Assembly (NCBI GenBank): GCA_034401795.1
Contig: CM067367.1
Location: 55,430,384-55,494,383 of the forward strand
Source of the DNA: Chaetoderma sp. LZ-2023a
Taxonomy: Eukaryota; Mollusca; Caudofoveata; Chaetodermatida; Chaetodermatidae
DNA: 64,000 nucleotides
Direction: 5' to 3'
Part shown: in pieces, positions 50,871 to 63,657 of the stretch
Position numbering within the stretch: position 1 is the stretch's first letter
How the letters are laid out: each line of letters opens with the position of its first letter
Made by a program: the position numbers and the translations under genes
The notes under the pieces: generated by a model
What the model saw: only the letters and a program-made list of their open reading frames with translations
Databases searched by the model: none
Told to the model about the DNA's origin: nothing

Positions 50871-51090
50871 TTCCTGGCCTAAAGCTGGTTAGTCGAAGGT
50901 ATAGGTAAGGATCGTGGCTATACCAGTACCTAAGGTGGTACGATAGGCGGCATAGGCATTGGTTTTGATGGTGGTAGATGGGGTAGAGATGGTGGTAGAT
51001 CTTTTGGTAATGGTTAATCGTAATCTGGAACATCTGGCAATATTCAATGTTTTTGCCGCTTCAGGTGATTGAGCCAGGTTCATTCCGTAA

Positions 51091-53739
51091 AGTCATTTAC
51101 TGTCTAAGAAACATTGCATACAATTCAATGCTTCTGAATATTCCACTTCAACAATCTCAAGTTCGTGGTTTACTTTGACTTTATTTACATTATCTGATAA
51201 TTTATTATATCCGACTGACAATGGCTCATAGTCTTCATCAACAAGCAACAATAACTGATTTTTGCAACATGTGAATGTAGATCCTCAAGTACACTATTAT
51301 TTCCAGTCTATGCATTCTTGTCACCATTTTCTGCCACCTTGTCTTATTGATAATCAATGACGATATAGTTCTTTTAGACCACCACTCTCTGCTACCAAAG
51401 GTTATTAATCCGCGATCTATCGCAGATTGTTTTTACTCAGGATCTTTCTTTTTTTTATTATTCTTCTCCCAAAAAGTTTAGGAGCTATCACATCGTACAG
51501 TTTTCATCCGATCAACTCCAAACTTGGTCAACTTCAAGGACCCATACCACAATCGATGGCTATTACTTTTATTTTGGATCTTCCTAATAGTTTTCGAGCT
51601 ACCCACCTTTGAGTGGGCAAAAAGTCCCATAGGAAATGTATGGGGATTTTCAAAATTGATCTTTGAAGTGCTACTACAGCTAGAGTTTTCAACGGATCAC
51701 TATCATACTTGCTGAGGATGTTACCACTGGCCATTTGTTCTAGAAAATTTTCTAAATGGCCACCAGACCTTTTGACCCCTACAATGCATGGTAAAAAGTC
51801 CCATAGGAAATGTATGGGGATTTCATATAGGATGTTTGAAGTGCACCTAGAGCTTTGATCGGATCACTCCCATATTTTGGTAAGATGTTGACACAGATGA
51901 TTAATTTTTAAAAAAATATTTTTTTCAAAATGGCGGCATGAAAAAATGTTGGCCGAAAATACCAGTTTTCGTTTTTGTTGCAGAAATGAAATTTTTTTGG
52001 ACATTTTGGAAACATTTTTTCTTTTAAAATCACGACCAGGCGCACTTTTTGGGGTCAAAATGGCAAAAAAAGTTTTGCCAGAAATTTTTTTTTTCAAAAT
52101 GCCCGCCAAAATGAGTTTTGCTCCGATCGACTTAAATTTCGTGAACTTCTAGCACTCCTATTCACTTCATTTGGTATCAAATTTAAAGTGGCTCCGCGTT
52201 GTGGAGAAAATCAGCTTTTGGTTGCCACATATCCCCATAGTAAACCTATGGGAGCAATATTGGAACAGTGTATTCTCCTATAGCTTTCTTCCGATTCTCT
52301 TCAAACCTGGCCAGATTCTAGAACATTGAGAGATCCCAAAAAAAATTCCAATGCAAACTTTAATATCCCCATTGGGGTTAAGGTCATTCATGGGTAAAGC
52401 GTTCCAGTTTTCATGTTGCATATGGTACCTGCCTTCATGCAACTTCAAAGATCATGTTAGAAGACACATTTTATTTTATCCTTAAGGTCAAGGTAACCTT
52501 TTAGTTTAAACCTATGGGCATTTCCAGCATGGATCTTTGAGCTGTAACTACACATAGAGTTTGAATTAGATCATCATCAGACGTATTCAATGGTCTTATA
52601 AGAGGCCGTATACTATTTTTTCATGGCCAAACATTGCAGATTTACAGTTACTTCAGTAAATGTTCTCTAGTTATGATTATTTTACTCAGATCTGTTTGGG
52701 ATAACCCTATTCGATTCTGTGAGGTACTGGATGAGTGACTAACAAATATTGGCTACAGAAACTATTATCACATTATACAAGTTCACATAAAACGCCAAAT
52801 TTTCATGTTTTGTCTGTGAGAGGAAAACAATTAAATCCAAATATAAACAGGCAAGATGACGGATTGTGGTATGATAGGTATTATTACGCCAATATCATTA
52901 CTGCCAATGGGCGACAATATTCACGCGATAAATCTGTTCCAACGATATATTTGACCCTCCTTATAAAGGTCCCTTGTCTATAGACTTTAGATTTTTATCT
53001 GGTCCTCATGGTGGCAATTATGGATAGATTTGACTGTCACTGTGGCGTTCTTTGACCTCTCCTTCGTACGAGTAGACAGATTTAGACAAATGATACAAAA
53101 CTGCAGCGCATGACCAAAACGGATTTAACTGAGCTGCTAGTTTAAATGGGTAAACTTGTTGACATAATCACCAGTTTCGTCGCACAACGCTTAGTCAGGG
53201 CAACCCTTCGGCTATCTCGCAGAATGTACCCTTACTTAGGGCTTGGAGTATTGCGATATAGAATCATTTATGACATACTGATTATGACGTCATCCTACAC
53301 GCCGCTTAGCTGATTATGACGTCATATGACGTCATTACTCTGGAAAGGTCCATTAACTCATCCATTTACTTGCACTTTATCTACTTATATTCTGTTGTTA
53401 AAGTAATCCCGGTGCCAGACGTTGATATGGGTGTTTGTACAGGTTAGATATTTCGTAGGAGTCAACTGCTTCCTCTCAAATTACTTTCAAGATTTCTTTC
53501 AAGATATTCGACGGAATAGTTATGTAATTGCAAATAGTGTCTGGTCTTTATTATTCAAAATTTTAAACAATTATGTGCACGTGCGCTTGCGTGCGTGTTT
53601 TCGTAAGAATGTGCGTATGGGCAGGCGTAAGTGCGTAATTTGGTACGTAAATGTGTATGTGGCTTGAGACTGATTCTGTGTGAGACATATGTACATTGAT
53701 AACAACAGTGAATGTACGTATGCTTATAATTTGTGACTT
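51091..53739. other. Non-coding stretch with an internal direct repeat
   Basis: No gene recognised. AAGTCCCATAGGAAATGTAT occurs at about 51,622 and again at about 51,796, as part of an imperfect direct repeat of roughly 173 bp. Purine-rich text around 51,900-52,120 contains repeated AAAATGGCGGC-like strings. It may include the lost 5' LTR of the BEL element. Any last exon of the tyrosinase gene should lie here or further left, but none was recognised. Confidence 0.5.
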
Positions 53740-53938
53740 AGCCCTTTAACACCCAAACTGGCCAAAACGCCTTCAGCAGTGGTCTTCGGAAATGTCCATT
53801 TGTAGACCAAGAGAAGGGTACTTTTGAAAATGTGTTACAGAAATAACTCATCGCAGTGATAAATTTTCAAAATATTCTTCTCTTGGTCTGCAAATCGACA
53901 AAAATTTTCTTGAACAGATTTGAGAGTTAAAGGTTTAA
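53740..53938. mobile_element. MITE-like imperfect inverted repeat
   Basis: The left arm (CCCTTTAAC, GTCCATTTGTAGACCAAGAG, TTTTGAAAAT) is answered by the right arm (ATTTTCAAAATATTC, CTCTTGGTCTGCAAAT, GTTAAAGG). It ends 10 bp into the intron after the tyrosinase exon. A diverged relative is at about 63,140-63,480. Confidence 0.5.
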
Positions 53939-53948
53939 ATCCACTTAC

Positions 53949-55537
53949 TTGCATTAGATTCCGGACAAATGTCAATCTGCCTGATATGCATAGGAGTGCC
54001 TGGGTCAGGTATAGCTGGCAGGGTAGGGCGTGTATCATTATAGTTATTCCATGGCCACTGTCCTTTATAATCACACTGGAACACAATCAGTACATTCTCT
54101 GTCGTAAACATTGGAAAGTTATCCGATGACCGAGTATAAAACAGCTCCGTCGCCTCAGCAATGGTGTCACCATAGATTTTTGGTGTCTCGTCCGTCACCT
54201 CCACTACACCCGTGCATGGCTCAAGTTCACCTGTTCGGCGATTTCGACAAGTCGGTCGACAAATTCGGCCACAATCATCATACACTCGTATCATGGAGAG
54301 ACTTACACCCAGTCGTGGGTGGCGTACACCGACGTATGTGGTAGTCACAGAGACCGGAAGTCTTCGGTCAAACACGGCATAGTCACGATATTCACCGATG
54401 TAACTCAAACCATATGATTGGACGAAAGCGGCTCCCGCACCATATTGGGTGCAGCGACATGGGCAGCGTGATTTTCCATATGCAGTGAAGCATTCCGCAT
54501 TGCTCTCTATGTAGCTTTCTGTACGATATCCGTTAGGTGAATAAATGTCATAATAATTATAGTCAGGAAGTCCATCTCTCACAAAATAAGCCCCATAAAG
54601 ACCGTAATTCGGCGGTCTTGTGGCAATAATCTGAATAGGAATAAATGCCCAGTTATCTATGTCGCAGTCAGTGCCGATACAAAATGAATTCTGTAGTACT
54701 GTGTTTGCGTAGCTGAACTGGTACGGACTATATCCGTATTTCTCGTACTGACCAGGTCCCAGAGCATACTGTCCATAATCACGTGGTTCATAGTAACCGC
54801 TAGTGTAACCACCAAACAAGCCCCCGTCACCTGTTCCAGCACACCCCGGCTCCGTAGCATTAGGGGAAATGGTTATTGGTATACAGACATTCCGCACAGA
54901 ATCGCATCTGAGGTACTTCGAGCCACACTCAGCGTCGTTCTGGGTACACGTTGGTGAGCGCTCACAGGTGTAAATAGCGCGCCCATATTTGTGTTTCAAC
55001 GCCTCGCCGTTGACGATGTTCATAAGGCTAAGTGAGTCATTAGCCCGGTGTGGAAACTCAACATTCCTGGGGTAGTCCGTTTCCGGATTGACTGGGTCTA
55101 TTTGTGTATTCCGGAACCACTGCCAAATGCAATCAATGAACGTGTAATGCATAAAGAACACGGGGTCATACGGCGATGTGGGCAGCTGGGACATGCCGCC
55201 TCCAACCCAGATATGTACACCATCGCTGTGATGTTCCAGGTTATTAGGAACTGCCGCAACGGGAAATGTAATCTCGCGATTTCTGGATTGGCTAATGACC
55301 GAAAGGACGTGAGAGGCCGTTGGAAGTCTGCCACTCGCCCCAATGGCACGTCTGATTACGCCGCCATTGGTTCTCCAGTTAGCAAATGGACCCGATCGTA
55401 CGAAACCGAAACCATTGCCTGCAAAGTCCTCTGACCACATGATTGACATACGAGGATCAGCCAGTTCGTTGTCCATCGCACTGTCCCAATATGGCAATGT
55501 TACGTCAGGCTCATATACTCGAAGACTCTCCTCCAAC
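53949..55537 (-). CDS. Tyrosinase-like protein, CuB and C-terminal exon
   Basis: One open exon of 1589 nt, phase 2 in and 1 out, with acceptor TGATTCCAG and donor GTAAGT. It starts LEESLRVYEPDVTLPYWDS, the usual sequence after CuA. The CuB block at exon residues 101-142 reads EHHSDGVHIWVGGGM and SPYDPVFFMHYTFIDCIW. The family normally has H-x3-H and HH; here the third CuB ligand position is Tyr131, and the first is shifted by one. After it come a Cys-rich part, a Gly/Tyr-rich stretch (residues about 225-290) and a Cys-containing C-terminal domain. Family members oxidise phenols in shell matrix, pigment or defence. No last exon was found. Confidence 0.92.
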
Positions 55538-55930
55538 CTGGAATCAACAAATATTAGAAACAATAAGACAGTCAATTAATGGATGAATCCAGTCTCTCAG
55601 TCAACCATATTACGCTATGATCAACTACGTCACCTGTAGACTGACGTCATAATCGATTACGTCATGAATGACACGATTTAGTCCGTCTTAAAGGCTTAAT
55701 ATGCCGTCACGTACAAATTATATGCAATTACTATTTAATAAACATTCTGTTGAATATTCTGTTTTCATAGGCAGCCACAGCACCCTGTAAAATTAATTTC
55801 AAAATACCCAACAGCATACCTGTATAGTTATCTGAAAATTGAGATTCAGGAAAATAGGTATCGATCGATCCCAACACGGGCGAAGCGTGGGCAGAGCTTA
55901 GCTAGAGATGTGCGGCGCATAGCTAAAACT

Positions 55931-55995
<65 letters not shown>

Positions 55996-57199
55996 CACGT
56001 GCGTGCGCGCACGTGCGTGCGTGCGTGCGTTCGCTCGTTCGTTCGTTCGTGCGTGCGTGCATGCATCTGTGCGTGTGTACTATAGGGGCTATATATATAC
56101 GCACTTATTACATCTTACTAAACTAACCTGCTATGTCATATATGTATGTATGTGTGCGTCTGTGCGTGCGTGCGTGTGTACTATAGGCTCTCTCTATATA
56201 TATACGCACTTATTACATCTTACTAAACTAACCTGCTATGTCATATATGTATGTATGTGTGCGTGCGTCTGTGCGTCTGTGCGTGCGTGCGTGTGTACTA
56301 TAGGCACTCTATATATATATACGCACTTATTACATCTTACTAAACTAACCTGCTATGTCATATATGTATGTATGTGTGCGTGCGTATGTGCGTGCGTGCG
56401 TGCGTGTGTACTATAGGCTCTCTATATATATACGCACTTATTACATCTTACTAAACTAACCTGCTATGTCATATATATATGTATGTGTGCGTGCGTCTGT
56501 GCGTGCGTGCGTGTGTACTATAGGCTCTCTCTATATATATATACGCACTTATTACATCTTACTAAACTAACCTGCTATGTCATTTACGTATGTATGTGTG
56601 CGTGCGTCTGTGCGTGCGTGCGTGTGTACTATAGGCTCTCTCTATATATATACGCACTTATTACATCTTACTAAACTAACCTGCTATATCATATATGTAT
56701 GTATGTGTGCGTGCGTCTGTGCGTGCGTGCGTGTGTACTATAGGCTCTCTCTCTATATATACGCACTTATTACATCTTACTAAACTACACTGCTATGTCT
56801 CCATCTAAGCTTCCGCATTAACTACTACTTTCTACCTAATGCATTTTTATGTCAAAGTGACTATAAGCAAATTGGTTTTAGATGTACATTTTGACACGGT
56901 CCACGTAAAGCCCACATGATAAAAAGAACCACCCTTAGGTGGATCGCTATTAAAGTGGACAGCTAGAAAATAGCCACTACTTTAGGTTTTCTATTTTTAT
57001 TTTATTTAGCTTTCTGAGATAAGGCTCTAGGTTCAATTCAGTTTTGTATATAGTATATATTTTAGCTTTAGAATATGTTATGGACTGCGTTTGTCAGGGG
57101 TGAGCAATTCCCACATTTTCAAGTATACATTTAACTGTGTTTAACTATTTATATTCCGTAATATTTTTGGTAAAATCATTGTCGATATACTTATATAAT
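55538..57199. other. Tyrosinase intron, first part: (TA)n and 107-bp minisatellite
   Basis: (AT)n runs at 55,933-55,990, followed by GCGC/TGCG tracts. A tandem array at about 56,060-56,800 has seven units beginning TACTATAGG at 56,078, 56,179, 56,296, 56,409, 56,516, 56,627 and 56,736, so the period is 101-117 bp. Each unit contains TACGCACTTATTACATCTTA and a TGTG/TGCG run of variable length. Frames across it are repeat shadows. Confidence 0.85.
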
Positions 57200-58490
57200 A
57201 TGCATGGTAGTTTAGATTCGGTACCGTTCATAATTAATTAATTTATGGTTTATGATGATTTCTAATGGGATTTGTCCTAGCTCTCTATATACCACATAAC
57301 TTGGTGTTGACTTTGCAATATTTAATATCCGCTTATATATCTGTACTCGGAGTTTTTCTATTGAAGACAGATTTTCTATCCCCCATATTTCAAATCCATA
57401 AGTAAGTATTGGTATAATCATCGAGTCCAATAATTTTAGTTGACAGGTTAAAGATAATTCTATTTTCTATTCGCTTATATAGTAAGTAAAGGGCTTTACC
57501 AGCTTGTTGACTTAAGTGTTTCATCGCCGTGAGATATATACCATTGTGAAAAAAGATGTATTCCTAAAGATTCGTATGTGTCACTTATTTCGATTTGTTC
57601 GTCTTCAATACGAAAATTTAGCCTTCTCTAACCCCATTTATTGCTACCAAAAATGAGTATTTTTGTTTTATCTTTATTTATCCGAAGGTACCGTACTCGG
57701 CAATATGTCAAGTATGCGCTTAGTATTGATTGCAGATCAATATGGTTCTGGGCAATAAACAGTGCCATCTGCATATAGCAACACTAACAGTTTGAGATAG
57801 AAGTCTATGTTTTCTGAGACGGTCAGTACACTGTAACCATAGTTTTCTAGGAATTCGCTGAGATCGTTCATATATATATATATATATATTATCGGAGATA
57901 TGTTTTCACCTTGCCTTAACCCCCAGTTACATGCGAATGCTTCAGAGGCGATACCGTTCATAAGTACTTTAGATTTTATGACCATTTACATATTAGGGAT
58001 GACATTTACAATTTTTCTATTGATATTTCCTTTTATTAACCCCCCACCCGCACCCACCCCAGCACCCCACAGTACCTCACTCCATATGTTAACAAAAGCT
58101 TTTTCTGAATCTACAAAGACATAAACTAGCCTTTTCTTTCTTTTTGGAAAATTTCTATTAACACATGGATTGTGAACAGGTGATCGGTTGTTGAATATTT
58201 ACGTTTAAAGCCAGTTCGAATTTCTTTTATTCGTTCATTTTGTTCTAAGTATTCATTACATCTATTCTATTAGTTAATATACTAGTAAATAATTTGGCTA
58301 GGCAGCTAACTTACGTTATAGGTCTAAAGTTATGTTTTCCTCTGGACTGCCTTTTCATTTGCAATAGGTTTTATTTTATTTTTTTAAACATATTTTATTG
58401 TACTGATATTACAACGGGATTGGGCACACGTTCAATCAACTTAGCTAGGCCCTCTCCCTACAAAATCATTAAGACGGCACAATGCGTAAA
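57200..58490 (-). mobile_element. LINE fragment (RT) in the tyrosinase intron
   Basis: RT pieces on the minus strand: CNWGLRQGENISP, an expanded TATATA run where the following motif should be, LLYADGTV (YADD with the second Asp lost), and LDSMIIPILTYGFEIWG with the thumb ELGQIPLEI. Upstream pieces near 58,300 resemble the RPIT and KLFTSIL blocks. No endonuclease part. Many frameshifts. Confidence 0.82.
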
Positions 58491-58547
58491 ATAGTTAAAT
58501 ACAAACGTATATACAGTAAAGAAATTATGATGAATATGAAAGTAGAA

Positions 58548-58653
<106 letters not shown>

Positions 58654-58679
58654 TAGGAGAGATATTTAATATCACTTAG

Positions 58680-61430
58680 CAGTTAGTACGTATATGTTAA
58701 AAACGTTTGGTTTGTTTTATGTAATTCTGTACACTTTTTAGCAAAACATCGTTCATTTGTGGAGATAAATCTGGATTTCCATTCAGCAGCATATTGGGCA
58801 TAAATCCTACTATGGCCCTAAATAAATCTCTTCTCTCACTCTCCCATCTTCGACATTCTAAGAAATAATGAAAAGATGTTTCTGGCGTTTGACATTCTAG
58901 GCAGTTTCTTTCTTCGAGTAAATGGTGTCGAAATAAATCATTATTCAGTTGGTTACCATTGTTTCTGAGCTTGCAAAGTCAGATATTTTCGCGCCTTTTA
59001 CCTGAAGAATAGTATATGGAAATTTGTTCTGAAACATTTCGGTCGGATTTTGTAAGATTGCTTTTGAAAATCGAAACAGACGGCGCTGACTTTATTGCTG
59101 TTTCTAGATTGTTCTACAATTGGATGGTACTAGGTAGAAAAGATTTTTTAAACACTTCAAGGCGATGCCTTGGTGGCACAAAATTCTCTACATTTCGAAG
59201 ATTATATCTTGAAGCATTACCCACCCGTTCAGGAATCAAATCACGTATGTAGTCAGGGCACTCGTTGTGGATAATTTTATAGAACAAAATAAGTTTTTTT
59301 GTGCTTTCGGCGCTCCCGTAGAGGTATTATGCCCGTTTCACTATAAAGATTTGCCAAAGGTGTTTATTTTGGCAGACCAGTTATAATCCGCATGGCTTCC
59401 TTCTGAATGATCTCAAGTTTATCAGCACCCTGGTCCCAAACTTCACACCCATATTCGAGTACTGGGCGGAGGTAAGCAACATAAATTTTGAATAAGGTTT
59501 TTCTACTTAAAATATATTTCATCTGCCGCATGGTGGCCCATATTTTGGCAGTCTTTTTGGATATTTGGTCTATATGAGTTGTCCACTTTAAATCGTTCGA
59601 AATTGTTACGCCAAGATACTTACTAAACTGCACTGATGATATTTGTATGTTATTTAGAAAAATATTCGCAGGTTTTATTAATCCACCTGTCCATGCATCT
59701 GGTATAATTCCTCTGTTAAAACGTGATTGAGAAGCGCATGGTATATAAGAAACATAATATATCCAGTTGACTTGATGTATCCATTTATTATTTTATCACC
59801 ACCAGCGGCTTTATTGGTTATAAGTTATCGTTTTCCCTTTCTAATTTCCGCTTCGCTTATTTCCCCGTTAAGAGCGTCATTAATTAGTGGGTCGTGAACT
59901 GGCTGGTCTGAAGAGAGATCTGTGTCAGTTACATATGCATGATCGCTTTGTATGACAGATTTATAAAATTCATTGTATCATTAATATTAACTTGACATGG
60001 ATATGGGATTGGGTCCTACGACTTAACAATTTCTAAATAATCTCGTGGATTGGTGCTACATAGCTGTTCTGTTTTTAGTTTAAGATTTCGTTTATAATTA
60101 GCAATAACTTTATTCATCTTGGATTTGTATATTTTATTAGCATCAATAAGGATATTAAGATTTGCGATAGCTAGTCCGCAACTTGTGATAAATTGCTCTT
60201 GCTATTCGACAATATTTATTAAACCATGGCCTATTTATCTCATTTTCCTGTTGTTAGACGGGTTTTGATGATGCTTCAAGCATCCAAATGTGTTACGAAC
60301 CGCTTATTCAAATACGGTGTCTATGCTAGCAGATGTTCCAGACAAACTATATGAGGCCATGAGATTTCTGTTGCCGTGGGTAATATTATCCGATGCAGTG
60401 CGCAAGTTTGTATAAATTTCATTATTTATCACATGTTCGGTATATTCTGATACTTTGTGTGGTTTCCATCTTTTAGGTCGTGGTTGTGATAGTGTAATGT
60501 TTTTTGCATCAGTACCTTGAGTTGTGTTTTTTGGTTATTAGTAAGCATAGCCACTGTACTTTTGGGGAATGAATAAGATAGCTGAATGGCAGGGTGTATG
60601 TCGGAGAGTAACGAAGTGTAATTCAAAACATTAAAGTTTATTATTGCACATTCTAAAGGTGTGTAAGATAATATGGCATAATCTACTACATTAACAGTTT
60701 CACATGTTAGCTTCCCCACCGCTCTGTCTTCGCCTGTTCTACCATTGTAAATACGCAGATTATTATACGCGCAAATATTTATGAGATGACGGCCGAAAGG
60801 ATTTACCTTATTTTTATCTTTGGTTACACGTGTGGATAAGGTGGGTTTTTTTACAATTACGGCATTGTCGCCATCAATCTCTAATATATCCCCGGATTGG
60901 TCAGCATGTTCAAGAACCGCACTACGGTTACACCTTTTGGCGTTAAAGTCTCCAATAAGTAAAAATAAGTCCGTATTTTTCATTAACGGTGCAATTTCCT
61001 TATCAATAGATTCAAAAGCTTTGATGGATGAGTAACTAGAGCCTTCGGGTGGTATGTATACACCTACTACTACTATGCCATCGCTCAGAGCACGCGTTAG
61101 CAGTTTATCTATTTTAATGCATAATTCATATTTATTGCCTGTTTTGATCTCTGTTATAAATTTGTCCATGTTCGCTTAGATGAGGGCCGCAATGCCGCCT
61201 GATTTACGTTTAGCCGACGTTTCTGTTTTGAGCATAAATTTATATCATGGTGGGAGATTGTCGAAATTATCAAATTCACTATGTTTTGGTTCAGCTAGAC
61301 CAACACTATTGTGTTCGCTAATAAATTCCGTCATTTCTGGATTGTTAAGTTTATGCTGCAAACCGCATGCAAATACGATATGAAGCTCAAAATGACCAGC
61401 GTGATATTGTTTTCGATATTTGCTTCACCT
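58680..61430 (-). mobile_element. LINE with endonuclease, RT core deleted
   Basis: From the 5' end: VGLAEPKHSEFDNFDNLP, SGGIAALI, then a long endonuclease frame (60,429-61,169) with VVGVYIPPEGSSY, LLIGDFNAKR, VVDYAILSY and SDIHPAI. The region 60,430-59,690 keeps pieces up to PDAWTGGLIKP, at the start of RT. It then jumps directly to FSKYLGVTISNDLKWTTHID and the thumb (59,364-59,633). The palm with YADD is absent. The C-terminus keeps a CxxC..H..C-like cluster near 58,880. Confidence 0.82.
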
Positions 61431-62059
61431 GCGGCATGACCGGCAACAGGTATTGCAGTACCTCGTGGTGTGAAGGCATGATGAATACTGTATTAGTCAT
61501 AGTAGATCCAAAGAAAATCATCTTCGCTTTATTGGGTAACAGTAACTTTAATTCTTACAACTTTACTATTGAGGTAATGAGTTTTCATTAACAAATTTCT
61601 TATTTATTTACGTATATTTCGGGTGACTCCTGATTCGTCATAGTGGACCAGTACGGAATGCATTCGCGTAGTAGTATGTTTGTCTATGTAAATACAGATT
61701 GTAGGGAAGTTAGAGGTTATTGTTGTTTCTGACTTCCCGCGGTATTGATCGTTGCACGATTTGTTTGTATCTGCCTTACGTTCAGTAGGGAAAACGTTCC
61801 AGAGCGCTCTGACCGCGCAAAATCGGCTTTTCTCGGTGTGTATGCCTATATTATATGATGTAATTAACAGCAGATTAGTAATAGTTTGCAGATTTGGCAA
61901 AACGTTTTGAAACGTTTTCCCTACTGAACGCAAGGTGGATTCTCGGCTAAAGTTCGGGTGCGTTATCGAGGTGGAGGCGGCGACGGCGGCGGCAGCGGTG
62001 GTGAAGAAGAAGAAGAAGAAGAAGAAGAAGAAGAAGAAGAAGATGATGATGCTGATGAT

Positions 62060-62090
<31 letters not shown>

Positions 62091-62117
62091 ATGGTGGTGG
62101 TGGTGGTGGTGGTGATT

Positions 62118-62167
<50 letters not shown>

Positions 62168-62173
62168 ACTTAC
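61431..62173. other. Tyrosinase intron, last part: inverted repeat and trinucleotide tracts
   Basis: CGTTCAGTAGGGAAAACGTT (about 61,787) is repeated inverted at about 61,911, giving a hairpin with roughly 100 bp between the arms. GAA repeats follow at 62,003-62,041, then GGT and GAT repeats to 62,167. The GAT tract ends within 5 bp of the splice donor of the CuA exon. No gene seen. Confidence 0.8.
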
Positions 62174-62295
62174 ATAAGTAAATAGATTCTGTGCCACCCT
62201 AAAAATGCTGCTCCGCCGTATGCACCAAACGCAGCGCCATTCGTGTCAGCATGGAGCCTGACTAACACGTCATACTTATCTCTGCCACTGGACAG
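62174..62295 (-). CDS. Tyrosinase-like protein, CuA exon
   Basis: 122 nt, entering in phase 0 after GGTTTTAG and leaving in phase 2 at GTAAGTATC. It reads LSSGRDKYDVLVRLHADTNG, then GAYGGAAFLGWHRIYLL. The split codon AT+G joins to the exon at 55,537 and gives Met followed by LEESLRVYEP, a perfect fit to the family. His15 and His35 match the first and third CuA ligands; the second, normally the His of AHGG, reads Tyr26. Earlier exons, including any signal peptide, are not in the window or were not recognised. Confidence 0.85.
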
Positions 62296-62496
62296 CTAAA
62301 ACCAAAAACAGAACAAGTTTATCGCCAAACCTCCACAGAGAGCAGCTGTTATTTGAGTTCAGAAAAACATGCTTCATTAAAACAGGTGATCAACCCTTAT
62401 ATTGGGCCGAGGTCGTTCTGAATTGCTATTCTCTGGGCCCAAAACCATTTTCTGAATGCGAAATAGTGGATTTGATCTGTCACGCATTACATGCAC

Positions 62497-62588
<92 letters not shown>

Positions 62589-63139
62589 TGTAGTAATAAT
62601 AATAATAATAATAATAAAAAAATAATAATCGTTATTTATTGAGGGTAACACTTCAAGTACACCGCCTGGTCTAGCAGAGGCCCTCATTAACATATATACA
62701 TAATTTTATACAATATGTACAAATTTATACATCTATGTACAGACAAGGAACTTACGGAATGTATTTCTATTTTGTATCATCATTTTCTTTCCTTTTTTTT
62801 TCTTTTTAAAAAAAATCTTATAATCATATAATATTCTGAATGTACTAAGAGTAATTTGAACAAAAGCTTCTGATGCAGTCAACATCAGCAACTTCCAATC
62901 AAATTAGCATTGATATATTCAGCATTGTAAAGTAAATTCCTTTAATTCTTTTCTGCTGACATGCTTTGGAAACATGCAAAAAATTGAAATAACGATATTT
63001 TTATGTGCTAAAATATAGACTCTAATTCTCAATTTCGTAGACAAATACAGCTAAGCACATTATAACATACGAGTATACATACATACATACATACAGAAAC
63101 AATAGATTTAGTAGAATTATTATCATTACCCACGCCGTC
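62296..63139. other. Non-coding with (TAG)n tract
   Basis: (AGT)n at 62,501-62,588 followed by TAA repeats to about 62,630. The rest is AT-rich. No further tyrosinase exon recognised. Confidence 0.75.
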
Positions 63140-63480
63140 GAATGTCTTAACCATTTAGTGACTAAATTTGACAGGAAAACTTCGACTAGGCCTATCTATT
63201 GTGAAATGTCCATTTCCAGAATAAAACAATGTCATTCTTGGAAATTTACCACCGGAAAGACTGGCTCGATTATCGCGACAGTCATTCCTGCCATAAATTT
63301 TCAAAAATAGTCCTCTGGACTGCAAATGGTAATTTCTCTAGCCCATTTTATGGACTTGTCTCTAGGCTTGTGCATTTATGGGTCAAAGAGCGTAAGAATC
63401 ACCAAATTTGACATAGCAATTCATAATGTAGGCTAACATCAGAAGGTTCAATCGAAGTTTTGCATCTTAAAGGTTAATTA
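63140..63480. mobile_element. MITE-like sequence, relative of 53,740
   Basis: Shares AAATGTCCATTT and ATAAATTTTCAAAA, then CTGGACTGCAAAT, with the element at 53,740-53,938. The ends CTTAACCATTTAG and CTTAAAGGTTAA are weakly inverted. Limits are approximate. Confidence 0.35.
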
Positions 63481-63584
63481 GGCATATATAGGCTACTGAA
63501 ATAAAGAACTCACCAAAGCACACGCACTCTCAATCACACACACTCACCTCCACACGCACACAAACTCATGTACATACACTCTCG

Positions 63585-63657
<73 letters not shown>
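63585..63657. repeat. (AGT)n trinucleotide repeat
   Basis: Pure AGT/TAG run followed by AGC/AAC-rich text to about 63,705. The poly-Ser frame over it is a shadow. Nothing recognised from 63,706 to the window end. Confidence 0.95.

Larger units (their letters stand above)
45479..51090 (-). mobile_element. BEL/Pao retrotransposon, truncated and decayed
   Basis: Minus-strand order is gag (DUF1759-like), zinc knuckles, peptidase (DUF1758-like), RT and the start of RNase H, then an abrupt end at the SRCR array. Integrase and the 3' LTR are missing, and I could not locate a 5' LTR, so the right limit is approximate. A LINE is nested at 46,627-48,641. Confidence 0.85.

Noticed and set aside
56060-56800. 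Regular ~110-bp direct repeats resembling a repeat-spacer array
   Set aside because: The whole unit repeats, the variable part is only TGCG/TGTG run length, and the context is eukaryotic. It is a minisatellite, not CRISPR.
61935-62185. Acidic, Gly-rich or Lys-rich plus-strand frames
   Set aside because: Translations of GAA, GGT and GAT repeats.
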